Shown: positions 17,765-26,295, counted from the stretch's first letter. The stretch is 64,000 nt of DNA from Kribbella antiqua (GCF_004345665.1 NZ_SLWR01000004.1:62001-126000), one strand, 5' to 3'. A program made the numbers and translations. Notes: generated by a model from the sequence alone, not told the origin.

Positions 17765-18427
17765 TCAGTCTGTGGAAATCGAGCCCTGATAGACGTAGTA
17801 GGTCTCGGCGCGTCCCTGCAGGTCGACCGGGACGGGCTTCACCTGGCAGGCGCCGAACACACCCAAGACGGCGGCTTCCAAAGCGGCAGAGGAAGACGAC
17901 GACCAGACGGTCAGTACGCCGCCGGGTCGAAGCTTCGAGGAGCAGACTTCCAGGAACGAGGAGGTGTAGATGGCCGAGTTCTCGTTGTAGACAAGGAAGT
18001 CCGGGCCGTTGTCGACGTCCAGCAATACCGCGTCCAACGAAACATCCGGCTCCGCAGCCACCACCGCCTGTACGTCGCCAACAACAACACTCACGCGCGG
18101 TGAGTCCAGCACGGACGGCACCAGGCCGGTCCGCATCCACGACACCAACTCAGGCTCGATCTCGGCGACCACCACCTGACCCACCCGTGAGTCGTCCAGT
18201 AGCGCCCGCACGGTGTAGCCGAGCCCGAGTCCGCCCACCAGCACACGATCAGGCCGCCGTACCGACTCCAGCGCCGCCGACGCCAGCAGCTCCTCGCTCG
18301 AGGTCTCCCGGTCGTCCATCACGAACACGCCGTTCACCCGGAGCTCAAGCGCCCCGTCGTCCTCCCGCCGCCGCAGTACGAGCTCACCCCGCTCACCAAC
18401 CGCCCGCGCCACTTCTGCCACCGGCAC
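17765..18427 (-). CDS. spermidine synthase-like methyltransferase-fold protein
   Basis: A 220-residue Rossmann-fold protein with RVLVGGLGLGYTVRALL (AdoMet-type glycine loop), VVVAEIEPELVSWM (acidic residue after strand 2) and LDAVLLDVDNGPDFLVYNENSAIYT, as in spermidine-synthase-like proteins of actinomycetes. The N-terminal beta domain is short, so true polyamine synthesis is doubtful. The GTG start at 18427 is the only reasonable one. A 52-bp palindrome lies 14 bases upstream. Confidence 0.8.
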   Translation of the reverse strand: MPVAEVARAVGERGELVLRRREDDGALELRVNGVFVMDDRETSSEELLASAALESVRRPDRVLVGGLGLGYTVRALLDDSRVGQVVVAEIEPELVSWMRTGLVPSVLDSPRVSVVVGDVQAVVAAEPDVSLDAVLLDVDNGPDFLVYNENSAIYTSSFLEVCSSKLRPGGVLTVWSSSSSAALEAAVLGVFGACQVKPVPVDLQGRAETYYVYQGSISTD

Positions 18428-18440
18428 ATCCTCCCCCAGC

Positions 18441-18492
18441 GCTTACGTCCGAAGATTCGAGGGCTATAGCCCACACATCTTCGGACGTAAGC
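18441..18492. repeat. 52-bp palindrome, left of the AbiEi/DUF559 gene
   Basis: Perfect 16-bp arms GCTTACGTCCGAAGAT (18441-18456) and ATCTTCGGACGTAAGC (18477-18492). The 20-bp centre contains a second perfect palindrome, GGGCTATAGCCC (18461-18472). A close copy lies exactly 1,100 bp downstream. Confidence 0.85.
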
Positions 18493-18559
18493 GACAAGGT
18501 TCTCCACAGGCGGCGAAGTTGTCGGGCGAGTAGGGCGAGACTCACGGCACGTTGTCGGC

Positions 18560-19537
18560 GTGGCAGACAGCAGATGTATCGGACAGGAGCGATGTGGGCG
18601 ATGCGCGAACTGCGTCGCGCGGACGGAGCGTGCGCGACGGCGGGAGCTGGTCGGCGATCTTGCCGCTCGGCAGGGCGGTGTCGTCTCGCGCTCTCAACTC
18701 GTCAGGTTGGGAATCACCCGATGGCAGATCGTCGCCGAACTGAGGGCCGGGCGTTGGGCTGCACACCAGAAGCAGACCGTGGCGACGCATACCGGTGAAT
18801 TGACCGCCGCGGGGACATGGTGGTCAGCGATCTTCGAGGTCGGTCCAGGTGCCGCACTCGACGGGTCGACGGCCCTCAGCGCGGCAGGTCTCCGAGGATT
18901 CGAGGATGTGTTGCACGTGTCGACGCCCAAGTCCTCGCGTCCTAGACGACCACGAGACGTCGTCGTCCACGAGACCCGCCGCCGGCAGCCCGGCGATGTG
19001 ATCGAGGTGGGTCTGCCGCGGGTCCGCCCCGCGATTGCTGCCGTCAGGGCCGCGCTGTGGGCACGCTCGGATCGACAGGCCGCACTCGTCCTTGCGATGT
19101 CGGTACAGCAGCGCATCACGACCCCCGTCGCCCTGGCCGAGGCGTTCTCCGCCGTACGACGGCATCGTCGCCGGACGTTCATCCGCCAGATCCTGGATGA
19201 TCTGGCGAACGGCGCACAGTCGATCGGCGAGCTGGAGTTCGCACGCCTCTGCCGGATGTACGGCCTTCCGGAGCCCGACCGGCAGACCCGGCGGCGCGGG
19301 TCCGATGGGGTGATCCACCTGGATTCATCCTGGTCGCCGTATGGCGCCGTCGTGGAAATCGAAGGTCTCCACCACCTGGAAGCGGCACAAGCTCTCGCCG
19401 ACGCCAGTCGGCAGAACGAGCTGACTCTGGACAACGACCGGGTCCTGCGGATTCCAGTCCTCGGACTCCGCATCTCCCCCGACCACTACATGGCCCAGGT
19501 TGCCCGCCTCCTCCGCGCCGGAGGATGGCACGGCTGA
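18560..19537 (+). CDS. AbiEi-type winged-helix plus DUF559 (Vsr-like nuclease fold) protein
   Basis: A 325-residue protein. It starts with an unusual Cys-rich segment (C6, C12, C15, C18). An AbiEi antitoxin-like winged helix follows (LAARQGGVVSRSQLVRLGITRWQIVAELRAGRW, with GSTALSAAGLRG further on). The C-terminal DUF559/Vsr-like domain carries IHLDSSWSPYGAVVEIEGLHHL, where the Asp and the Glu-x-Glu could be PD-(D/E)XK metal ligands. This fusion is common and poorly understood in actinomycetes. The GTG start is forced because no later start precedes the helix-turn-helix. The gene is bracketed by two near-identical palindromes. Confidence 0.78.
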   Translation: MADSRCIGQERCGRCANCVARTERARRRELVGDLAARQGGVVSRSQLVRLGITRWQIVAELRAGRWAAHQKQTVATHTGELTAAGTWWSAIFEVGPGAALDGSTALSAAGLRGFEDVLHVSTPKSSRPRRPRDVVVHETRRRQPGDVIEVGLPRVRPAIAAVRAALWARSDRQAALVLAMSVQQRITTPVALAEAFSAVRRHRRRTFIRQILDDLANGAQSIGELEFARLCRMYGLPEPDRQTRRRGSDGVIHLDSSWSPYGAVVEIEGLHHLEAAQALADASRQNELTLDNDRVLRIPVLGLRISPDHYMAQVARLLRAGGWHG

Positions 19538-19540
19538 CGA

Positions 19541-19592
19541 CATAACGTCCGAAGATCCGAGGGCTATAGGCCACAGATCTTCGGACGTAAGC
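19541..19592. repeat. 52-bp palindrome, right of the AbiEi/DUF559 gene
   Basis: Second copy of the 18441-18492 palindrome. The perfect arms here are 13 bp (ACGTCCGAAGATC and GATCTTCGGACGT) around GAGGGCTATAGG. It differs from copy 1 at only a few positions. It lies between two convergent genes, so it may also end transcription. Confidence 0.82.
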
Positions 19593-19608
19593 AAGGGGTG
19601 GTAGGGCG

Positions 19609-20307
19609 TCAGTACCAGCCCTTGGCCTGGCTGTGGGCCCAGGCGTCGCAGGGCGAGCCGTAGGCGTCCTCGATGTAGTCCAGGCCCCACTTGATCTGGG
19701 TGACCGGGTTGGTGCGCCAGTCCGAGCCGTACGCCGCCATCCGGACGCCGGGGAGCGCCTGCGGGATGCCGTACGCCGAGGAGGTCGGGTTGTCGGCGTT
19801 GACGCGCCAACGGGACTCCTTGGTCCACAGCTTGTCCAGGCAGCTGAACTGGCTCTCGCCCCAGCCGTGGTCGGGCAGGAGGTTCATCGCGACCTCCTTG
19901 GGCGTGCCCTCGAGCTTCTTCCGCTCCGCGTCCCGGCTGGCGCGCTCCTCGCGGGAGTTCTCGTCGGCCTTCTGCAGTGCCTTGTACCGCCTGAGCGCCG
20001 CGTTCTTGGCGGCCCGCTTCACCGCGGCCTGGTCCTGCATCGTCTTCCGGGCCGCCTCGACGGCCTCGATCTGGTTCCGCAGCCGGATGACCTCCTGGGC
20101 CTGCTGCTCGACGGTCAGCGGCTTCGGCGACGGGGTCTTGGCGGCGCGGGCCTTCTCGCTGTTCAGCACGGCCATCTCGGCCCGCCCTGACACCTGGTCG
20201 GAGGCCACGCTGCTCCCGGGGGAGCTGAAGAGGTCGATACCGGCGACAACGGAGACGACGGCGATCCCAGTAACCGAGAGAGCCGCGACGGAGCGCTTCG
20301 CTTTCAT
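19609..20307 (-). CDS. secreted lytic transglycosylase-like protein with coiled coil
   Basis: A 232-residue exported protein. The signal peptide is MKAKRSVAALSVTGIAVVSVVAG. An Ala/Lys/Glu/Arg-rich coiled coil spans about residues 65-150 (EQQAQEVIRLRNQIEAVEAA...). The C-terminal SLT/aggregation-promoting-factor-like domain reads WGESQFSCLDKLWTKESRWRVNADNPTSSAYGIPQALPG and NPVTQIKWGLDYIEDAYGSPCDAW. KESRW holds the expected catalytic Glu. It probably trims peptidoglycan outside the membrane. The minus strand carries a TATGTT -10-like box about 40 bases before the ATG. Confidence 0.85.
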   Translation of the reverse strand: MKAKRSVAALSVTGIAVVSVVAGIDLFSSPGSSVASDQVSGRAEMAVLNSEKARAAKTPSPKPLTVEQQAQEVIRLRNQIEAVEAARKTMQDQAAVKRAAKNAALRRYKALQKADENSREERASRDAERKKLEGTPKEVAMNLLPDHGWGESQFSCLDKLWTKESRWRVNADNPTSSAYGIPQALPGVRMAAYGSDWRTNPVTQIKWGLDYIEDAYGSPCDAWAHSQAKGWY

Positions 20308-20399
20308 CTGTCCTTCCGAGAAAACCCGACCCCCGTCGGCTGCAACGAGAACATACTCTGGCCTAAACGGACCGTGATCACAAGCAGGTCACAATGAAC

Positions 20400-20428
20400 G
20401 GTGCGGCCGCCTGCGTGGCGGCCGCACC
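20400..20428. terminator. GC-rich hairpin downstream of phoH
   Basis: Perfect 12-bp stem GGTGCGGCCGCC / GGCGGCCGCACC with a TGCGT loop. It lies 64 bases beyond the phoH stop on the minus strand. There is no T-tract, as is usual in high-GC actinomycetes. Confidence 0.65.
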
Positions 20429-20491
20429 GGGTAGTGCAGAAGTCTTACCTGAGCTTTACAGACTGCAAATACCGTTCAGTAAGTACGCTCC

Positions 20492-21826
20492 TTACAGCTG
20501 GACGTCGTCCAGCATCTCGGTGACCAGCGCGGCGATCGGGGACCGCTCCGAGCGAGTCAGGGTCACGTGCGCGAACAGCGGGTGGCCCTTCAGTTGCTCG
20601 ACCACCGCGACCACGCCGTCGTGCCGGCCGACCCGCAGGTTGTCCCGCTGGGCGACGTCGTGGGTGAGCACCACCCGCGAGTTCGCGCCGACCCGGGACA
20701 GCACGGTGAGCAGCACGTTGCGCTCCAGCGACTGGGCCTCGTCCACGATCACGAAGGCGTCGTGCAGCGACCGGCCGCGGATGTGGGTCAGCGGCAGCAC
20801 CTCGAGCATGCCGCGGTCCATCACCTCGTCGATCACGTCACCGCTGGTCAGCGCGCCCAGCGTGTCGAAGACGGCCTGCGCCCACGGCTGCATCTTCTCC
20901 GACTCCGAGCCGGGCAGGTACCCGAGCTCCTGGCCGCCGACCGCGAACAGCGGCCGGAACACGACCACCTTCTTGTGCTGCCGCCGCTCCATCACCGCCT
21001 CGAGCCCGGCGCACAGCGCGAGCGCCGACTTGCCGGTTCCGGCCCGGCCGCCGAGCGAGATGATCCCGACGTCAGGGTCCAGCAGCAGGTCGAGCGCGAC
21101 CCGCTGCTCGGCCGACCGGCCGCGGATCCCGAACGCCTCACGATCGCCGCGGACCAGCCGGATCCGCTTGTCCGGCATCACCCGGCCGAGCGCGCTGCCG
21201 CGGTCCGACAGCATCACCAGCCCGGTGTGAGTCGGGAACTCTCCCGCCTGTGGGAGCTCCAGTACGCCGTTCTCGTACAGGTCGTCGACGTCCGCCGTAC
21301 TGACCTCGAGCTCGCTCATCCCGGTCCAGCCGGACTCCAGGGTGAGCTCCGCGCGGTACTCCTCGGCCATCAGGCCGCAGGCCGACGCCTTGACCCGCAT
21401 CGGCAGGTCCTTCGAGACCAGCGTGACGTCCTTGCCCTCGGCCTTGAAGTTGCAGGCCACGGCCAGGATGCGGCTGTCGTTGTCGCCGAGCCGGAAGCCG
21501 GCCGGCAAGGTCTCCGGGTCGGTATGGTTCAGTTCGACCCGGAGGGTTCCACCCTTCTCCCCCACTGGCAGGGGTGCGTCCAGACGTCCGTGCAATATCC
21601 GGAGCTCGTCGAGCAGTCGCAGCGCGGTGCGGGCGAAGTAGCCGAGTTCCGGGTGATGCCGTTTGCCCTCCAATTCGGTGACGACGACCACCGGGACGAC
21701 CACCTCGTGCTCGTCGAACCGCAGCATCGCGTGCGGGTCGCTCAGGAGCACGGAGGTGTCCAGCACGAAAGTGCGCTGGGCCGGTGTGGATGAGGTACTT
21801 GACGCCTTGGCGTGGGTGGCAGCCAT
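20492..21826 (-). CDS. PhoH-family protein with N-terminal PIN domain (PhoH2 type)
   Basis: A 444-residue protein. An N-terminal PIN ribonuclease domain ([19 protein letters not shown] with catalytic Asp, [28 protein letters not shown]) is fused to a PhoH ATPase domain with Walker [17 protein letters not shown], Walker [14 protein letters not shown] and [15 protein letters not shown]-PhoH proteins act as sequence-specific RNA helicase/nucleases. The ATG at 21826 has GAGG upstream. A long leader with tandem hairpins precedes it. Confidence 0.93.
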   Translation of the reverse strand: MAATHAKASSTSSTPAQRTFVLDTSVLLSDPHAMLRFDEHEVVVPVVVVTELEGKRHHPELGYFARTALRLLDELRILHGRLDAPLPVGEKGGTLRVELNHTDPETLPAGFRLGDNDSRILAVACNFKAEGKDVTLVSKDLPMRVKASACGLMAEEYRAELTLESGWTGMSELEVSTADVDDLYENGVLELPQAGEFPTHTGLVMLSDRGSALGRVMPDKRIRLVRGDREAFGIRGRSAEQRVALDLLLDPDVGIISLGGRAGTGKSALALCAGLEAVMERRQHKKVVVFRPLFAVGGQELGYLPGSESEKMQPWAQAVFDTLGALTSGDVIDEVMDRGMLEVLPLTHIRGRSLHDAFVIVDEAQSLERNVLLTVLSRVGANSRVVLTHDVAQRDNLRVGRHDGVVAVVEQLKGHPLFAHVTLTRSERSPIAALVTEMLDDVQL

Positions 21827-21904
21827 GTCGCACGTCCTCTCGGGCCGCGACGTGCACCACGCCCGGCCCACCAGTGGTTAAGTGATGGACCGGGAGCTGG
21901 CCCC

Positions 21905-22009
21905 GGGGTCTGGTGCAGACCCCGTCCGTTGCGCCGCACGAGCGACAACGGGAACCAGTGAGATCGAGACGGTACGTCTCGGGCACTCCGTTCTGCCCCT
22001 CATGGGGCA
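21905..22009 (-). promoter_or_regulatory. structured 5' leader of phoH with three tandem hairpins
   Basis: Between phoH and its divergent neighbour lies a 400-bp gap. It holds three perfect stem-loops in a row: GGGGTCTG/CAGACCCC (21905-21923, 3-nt loop), CGAGACG/CGTCTCG (21965-21981, 3-nt loop) and TGCCCC/GGGGCA (21994-22009, 4-nt loop). They lie 80-180 bases before the phoH start, within its likely mRNA leader. I do not recognise a known riboswitch class. The rest of the gap, including a GTACGACGTAC palindrome at 22198-22208 upstream of the next gene, shows no gene. Confidence 0.6.
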
Positions 22010-22227
22010 ACCGGCTGGCGAACGATTCTCAAGCTGATCGGGCCTCCCGGACAGCCGGCTTCCCCTCCGACCGTCACTGACGAGGGTAGGTCGGCCGCAC
22101 AACTGGCGCAGCCCGACACGCCCGTCCGCGGGGTTAACGGCTCGTTACACCTTGTCCACACCTCCGAGGGAGCCCAATCACTCTCCGGAGTGATCCGGTA
22201 CGACGTACGCCGCGACAGGCTGCTGCC

Positions 22228-23424
22228 ATGCGAAGAAACTGGCCACAGCTGACCGGCTACGCGACCGCGCTCTGGTCGCTGACGTACGGCGTACTCGGCC
22301 TCTACTGGTCACTTGGTGGAGCCGGCTATCCGTTCGCCGAAGTGACCGATGATCGTGCGTCCGGCTCGATCCTGGAGGGCACGCCCGTGGACGTCGTGGC
22401 GCCGATCATGGCCGCGCTCGGGGTCGGCGGCGCGGTGCTCGCGATCGTGATGACGAGGACGCGCCGGCCACGCGGCTGGGCGCTGCAGGCGATCGCCGGG
22501 GTCCTCGCCATCGGTCTGGCGCTGGTGATTCCCGACTACACGCTGATCGCGATCGTTGCCCTGTCCCCCGCGCTGATCGTCTTCGCGTTCACCGGCGTAC
22601 CAGGTGATCAGGGCAGTGTCGGCGACATCCTGTACTGGCACCGCGTCAACCTGGTGATCGTTTTCGTCGGCGGCCTGCTCTGGGCGGCGACCGCGATCGC
22701 ATACCACCGCCGCAGCCGCGACGCCTGCGTCTCCTGCGGGCGCAGCGATCGGTCCGCGCCAGTCTGGACGACACCAACAGAAGCACTCCGCTGGGGGCGC
22801 TGGGCCGTCGCCGTCGCGGTGGTGGCCAACCTTCCCTACGAGTTCACCCGAGTGGCCTGGTACTTCGGCTGGCCGCTGGGCATCAGTGACGACTTCCACC
22901 GGATGATGGCCGAGACCCCGGGCATGCTCGAGATGGGCTTGGCGCTGGCCGTGATGGGGGTCGGCGGCGGGATCCTCACCCACGGCCTGGTCCACCGGTG
23001 GGGCGAGGTCTACCCGCGGTGGATCTGGTTCAAGGCGGGCAAGCGGGTGCCACCCCGGCTGGCGATCGTGCCGGCGTCGCTGGTGGCCGTCGTACTGATT
23101 CCGGCCGGTCTGATGAACGCCCAGCTCCCCCTCGACGGCGACAACTGGGCCGTGAACGGACCAGGCATCCTCTGGATCGTCTGGGGAGCCGCACTCGGTA
23201 CGGCGACGTACGCCTACTATCTGAGGCGCCGTACGACGTGCTCCCGGTGCGGGCGGGGTGTCACGTCCCGAAGCGGCGCTCTCGTTGCGCGTAGCTCCGG
23301 ATCGCGCGGAGGAAGTCGACGTGCCGGAAGTCCGGCCAGAGCGCCTCGCAGAAGTAGAACTCGCTCAGCGCGCTCTGCCACAGCAGGAAGCCGCCCAGCC
23401 GCTGCTCACCCGAGGTACGAATGA
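22228..23424 (+). CDS. polytopic membrane protein with two CxxC motifs, unknown function
   Basis: Up to 398 residues with about eight to ten hydrophobic segments (for example ATALWSLTYGVLGLYWSLGG, IMAALGVGGAVLAIVM, LVIVFVGGLLWAATAIAY). Two similar cysteine motifs, CVSCGR near residue 170 and CSRCGR near residue 345, follow membrane segments and could bind metal together. The frame then runs about 48 residues of Arg/Ser-rich sequence antisense to the end of uppS. That tail looks like uppS read backwards rather than real protein, so the natural end may have been lost by a frameshift. No family is recognised. Confidence 0.65.
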   Translation: MRRNWPQLTGYATALWSLTYGVLGLYWSLGGAGYPFAEVTDDRASGSILEGTPVDVVAPIMAALGVGGAVLAIVMTRTRRPRGWALQAIAGVLAIGLALVIPDYTLIAIVALSPALIVFAFTGVPGDQGSVGDILYWHRVNLVIVFVGGLLWAATAIAYHRRSRDACVSCGRSDRSAPVWTTPTEALRWGRWAVAVAVVANLPYEFTRVAWYFGWPLGISDDFHRMMAETPGMLEMGLALAVMGVGGGILTHGLVHRWGEVYPRWIWFKAGKRVPPRLAIVPASLVAVVLIPAGLMNAQLPLDGDNWAVNGPGILWIVWGAALGTATYAYYLRRRTTCSRCGRGVTSRSGALVARSSGSRGGSRRAGSPARAPRRSRTRSARSATAGSRPAAAHPRYE

Positions 23425-24040
23425 CGAGATCCGGGTCCGGCTGGCCCTTGGTGTACAGGTGGCGGGCGATGTGCTCGACGTCGACGTGCTCGGCGAGCTC
23501 CTCGATCGAGATGCCCTTCGCCGCCTCCTCGAGGAGCAACGACCGGACAGCATCGGCCAGCTCGCGGCGGCCGCCGTACCCGACAGCCACGTTCACGAGC
23601 ATTCCCTCGACGCCCTGGGTCGCCGTCTCGGCCGCCTTGAGCGTCTCGGCAGTGGCGCCGGGGAGCAGGTCGAGCGCGCCGACCGGGTGGATCCGCCAGC
23701 GGCCGATCGCGGTCAGCTCCTCGACCGTCTGCTCGATGATCCGCAGCAGCGGCTCGAGTTCGTCGGCCGGGCGGCTCAGGTTGTCGGTGGAGAGCATCCA
23801 GACCGTGACGACCTTGACCCCGACGTCGTCGCACCAGTCGAGGAACTCGGTGATCTTGTTCGCCCCGGCCTCGTGGCCGCGCGACACCGGGTCGCCGGCC
23901 GCGCGGGCCCAGCGCCGGTTGCCGTCGATGATGACGCCGATGTGCCGCGGGATCCGGTCCGGTGACAGGGACCGGCGCACTCGACGCTCGTACAGCGTGT
24001 ACAAGGCATCGCGCAGCTTCTGCTTGCCTGGTGTCCGCAT
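23261..24040 (-). CDS. uppS: cis-prenyl transferase (isoprenyl diphosphate synthase)
   Basis: A 259-residue cis-prenyltransferase that lengthens allylic diphosphates with IPP, supplying carriers for cell-wall assembly. Signature segments are HIGVIIDGNRRWARAAG with the catalytic Asp near residue 40, VWMLSTDNLSR, and the C-terminal LVIRTSGEQRLGGFLLWQSALSEFYF. Sequence and gene neighbourhood resemble the short-chain Z-FPP synthase of mycobacteria, so the product length (Z,E-FPP or a longer chain) is not settled. Its 3' end overlaps the opposite membrane-protein frame. Confidence 0.93.
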   Translation of the reverse strand: MRTPGKQKLRDALYTLYERRVRRSLSPDRIPRHIGVIIDGNRRWARAAGDPVSRGHEAGANKITEFLDWCDDVGVKVVTVWMLSTDNLSRPADELEPLLRIIEQTVEELTAIGRWRIHPVGALDLLPGATAETLKAAETATQGVEGMLVNVAVGYGGRRELADAVRSLLLEEAAKGISIEELAEHVDVEHIARHLYTKGQPDPDLVIRTSGEQRLGGFLLWQSALSEFYFCEALWPDFRHVDFLRAIRSYAQRERRFGT

Positions 24041-24232
24041 GGGCAGGGTGCTCTCCTCAAAGACTCTCGGTCCCGAGGCTAGCCCAGAATCGGCGCCTCA
24101 CGTGAGGCCTTCAGCGAGCTCACAGCGAACTCACCAGGACATCGAACTTTTGCCAGAGTTCGTTCGTCGGACACGCGAGGGGAGGTGTGCCAACGGGTGA
24201 TCTCGCCTACATTTCATTCTTATGGACCATTG

Positions 24233-24267
24233 AACCTACGCGTCCGTAGGTTACGGTTTCGTAGGTA
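24233..24267. promoter_or_regulatory. operator-like repeats upstream of trhA
   Basis: An inverted repeat with 8-bp arms AACCTACG (24233-24240) and CGTAGGTT (24245-24252), followed by another CGTAGGT at about 24261. Together they make three half-sites. The array lies 50-80 bases before the trhA start and looks like a TetR-type operator. No regulator gene is adjacent. Confidence 0.6.
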
Positions 24268-24314
24268 CGCACGGCAGAGGCACCACCGCTCCGGCACCCC
24301 TCGAAAGGACGGCG

Positions 24315-25010
24315 ATGACCGCTACCAGCCGCCAGCCACAGGAACTCGGTCACCGGCTGTCCGGCCGGCTCGGGCCGCTCAAGCCCAAGCTGCGCGGCTG
24401 GCTGCATGCCGGCACCTTTCCGTTCGCCACCGCCGCCGGCATCGTGCTGATCTGCCTGGCCCCCGGTGCGAGCGCGCGCTGGGCGGCCGCGGTCTACACG
24501 CTGGGCGCGATGCTGCTGTTCGGCATCTCCGCGCTGTACCACCGGTTCTACTGGGGACCGGCTGGTGAGGCGATCCTGCGCCGGCTCGACCACAGCAACA
24601 TCTTCCTGCTGATCGCCGGCACCTACACGCCGCTCGGCATGGTCCTGCTGCACGGCAAGGACCGGATCCTGCTGCTCAGCATGGTCTGGGGTGGCGCCCT
24701 GCTGGGCATCCTGTTCCGGATCTTCTGGGTGCACGCGCCGCGCTGGCTCTACACCCCGATCTATCTGGCGCTGGGCTGGGTGGCGATCTTCTGGATGGGC
24801 GACTTCTACCACCAGGGCGGCGCCGCGGTCGTCACCCTGATCGCGGTCGGCGGCGGGCTCTACTCGATCGGCGCCGTCGTCTACGGCACCAAGCGGCCGA
24901 ACCCGTCACCGCTCTGGTTCGGCTTCCACGAGATCTTCCACGCGTTCACGGTGGCCGCCTTCATCTGCCACTACATCGCGGTGAGCATCGCGACGTACCG
25001 CGCCGGTTGA
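24315..25010 (+). CDS. trhA: hemolysin III / TrhA (PAQR) family membrane protein
   Basis: A 231-residue protein with seven predicted membrane helices. PAQR-family motifs are present: the helix-1 region WLHAGTFPFATAAGIVL, SALYHRFYWGP with the conserved Ser and His, LDHSNIFLLIAGTYTPLGMVLL, and GFHEIFHAFTVAAFICHY with metal-binding histidines. Bacterial members affect membrane fluidity and lipid balance. The name hemolysin is historical and does not imply virulence. The gene diverges from uppS, as in mycobacteria. Confidence 0.92.
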   Translation: MTATSRQPQELGHRLSGRLGPLKPKLRGWLHAGTFPFATAAGIVLICLAPGASARWAAAVYTLGAMLLFGISALYHRFYWGPAGEAILRRLDHSNIFLLIAGTYTPLGMVLLHGKDRILLLSMVWGGALLGILFRIFWVHAPRWLYTPIYLALGWVAIFWMGDFYHQGGAAVVTLIAVGGGLYSIGAVVYGTKRPNPSPLWFGFHEIFHAFTVAAFICHYIAVSIATYRAG

Positions 25011-25110
25011 GGGCGGGCTGACTTTCCGGCACCTCCGTGCCAATACTGAAGACTGGCTGAAGATCTTCCCGCACGATGGGCAGTAGACATCGTTTGGGGG
25101 GAACACAGCC

Positions 25111-26295
25111 ATGATCACCGCTCTGGAACCACTCGGCCGCGACGCGCTGTCCGAGGACGACTTCGCCGCACTGGTCCGGACCATCACCGGTCATCCGGAG
25201 GCCGATCCGGGCGAGGTCCGGGTCGAGCCGGTCGACTACCCGATCGGCACGCCGAGCACCGAGGCCCTGCTCCGTCTCTTCGGTACGGCGACGCTGCCCA
25301 CTGGAGCACCGGAAACGGACACCATCGCCTGGTCGTGCTTCGTGAAGAAGTTCCAGTCCGTCCGGCACTGGGCGTTCCTCGAAATGGTGCCCGAGCCGCT
25401 CCGCGAGTCCTTCATCCAGAACGTGCCCTGGCAGCTCGAGATCGCCGTACACCGCAGCGGCATCGCCGGCCTGCTTCCCGATGGGATGCGTTTGCCCAGG
25501 GCTTACCGGATCGACCTGTACGACGACGATCGTGGCACGCTGTGGATGGAAAACGTTGACCAGGAGCCGGGTCCGTGGCCGATCGAGCGCTTCGAGCGCG
25601 CGGCCTACCTGCTCGGCCGGCTGTCCGCCCGTCGCCAGCCGCACATGGTCGAGCCGCTGCTCCCCCGCGACGGCATGGCGGCTCCTGGTGTGGCTCTGCG
25701 GTACTACACGAACGGCCGGGTCATGCGGGCCGCGCTGCCGGCCATCGCCGACCCGGAGACCTGGCGGAACCCGCTGCTGGCGACCGCGATCTGCAATGTC
25801 GGCGACCACAGACTGCGTGACGATCTGCTCGAGTTGGGGGCGCGGCTGCCCGCCGTACTGGATGGGCTGGACGCGCTGCCGCAGTGTTATCAGCACGGGG
25901 ACGCGAGTCCGCAGAATCTCCTTGTCCCGAAGGAGAATCCGGACGAGTTCGTGGTGATCGACTGGGGCTTCGACTGTCTGCAGGCGGTCGGCTTCGACCT
26001 CGGTCAGTTGCTGATCGGGCTCGCACATGCCGGGGAACTGGCGCCCGAGGCATTGCCGATGATCCACAAGCTGATCCTCAAGGCCTTCATGAAGGGGCTG
26101 GCCGAGGACGGGATGCATGTGACCGAGGAGCAGGTGCTGTACGGCTACCTGGGTTCGCTGGCGGCTCGAGCCACCTTCACCGCGCTCCCGCTCGAGCAGA
26201 TCAGCCAGCCCGGCGACGCGGCGACGCTGGCGATGTTCGAGGACCGCGTCGTACTCACGCGCACTCTGGTGGATCTGGTCTCGACTGTGGTCTAA
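25111..26295 (+). CDS. APH-family (aminoglycoside/choline kinase-like) phosphotransferase
   Basis: A 394-residue kinase-like protein. The catalytic loop is CYQHGDASPQNLLVP and the metal-binding motif is FVVIDWGFDCLQ, the HxD...D pair of the APH fold. The N-terminal lobe contains SCFVKKFQSVRHWAFLE, in which one of the lysines may be the ATP-binding lysine. Such proteins often phosphorylate small hydroxylated metabolites. The substrate is unknown and antibiotic resistance should not be assumed. A GGGGGGAA site precedes the ATG. Confidence 0.82.
   Translation: MITALEPLGRDALSEDDFAALVRTITGHPEADPGEVRVEPVDYPIGTPSTEALLRLFGTATLPTGAPETDTIAWSCFVKKFQSVRHWAFLEMVPEPLRESFIQNVPWQLEIAVHRSGIAGLLPDGMRLPRAYRIDLYDDDRGTLWMENVDQEPGPWPIERFERAAYLLGRLSARRQPHMVEPLLPRDGMAAPGVALRYYTNGRVMRAALPAIADPETWRNPLLATAICNVGDHRLRDDLLELGARLPAVLDGLDALPQCYQHGDASPQNLLVPKENPDEFVVIDWGFDCLQAVGFDLGQLLIGLAHAGELAPEALPMIHKLILKAFMKGLAEDGMHVTEEQVLYGYLGSLAARATFTALPLEQISQPGDAATLAMFEDRVVLTRTLVDLVSTVV

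Noticed and set aside
21827..22140. Cobalamin or c-di-AMP riboswitch upstream of phoH
   Set aside because: Hairpins are real, but the conserved boxes of those classes are not present; reported only as an unclassified leader.
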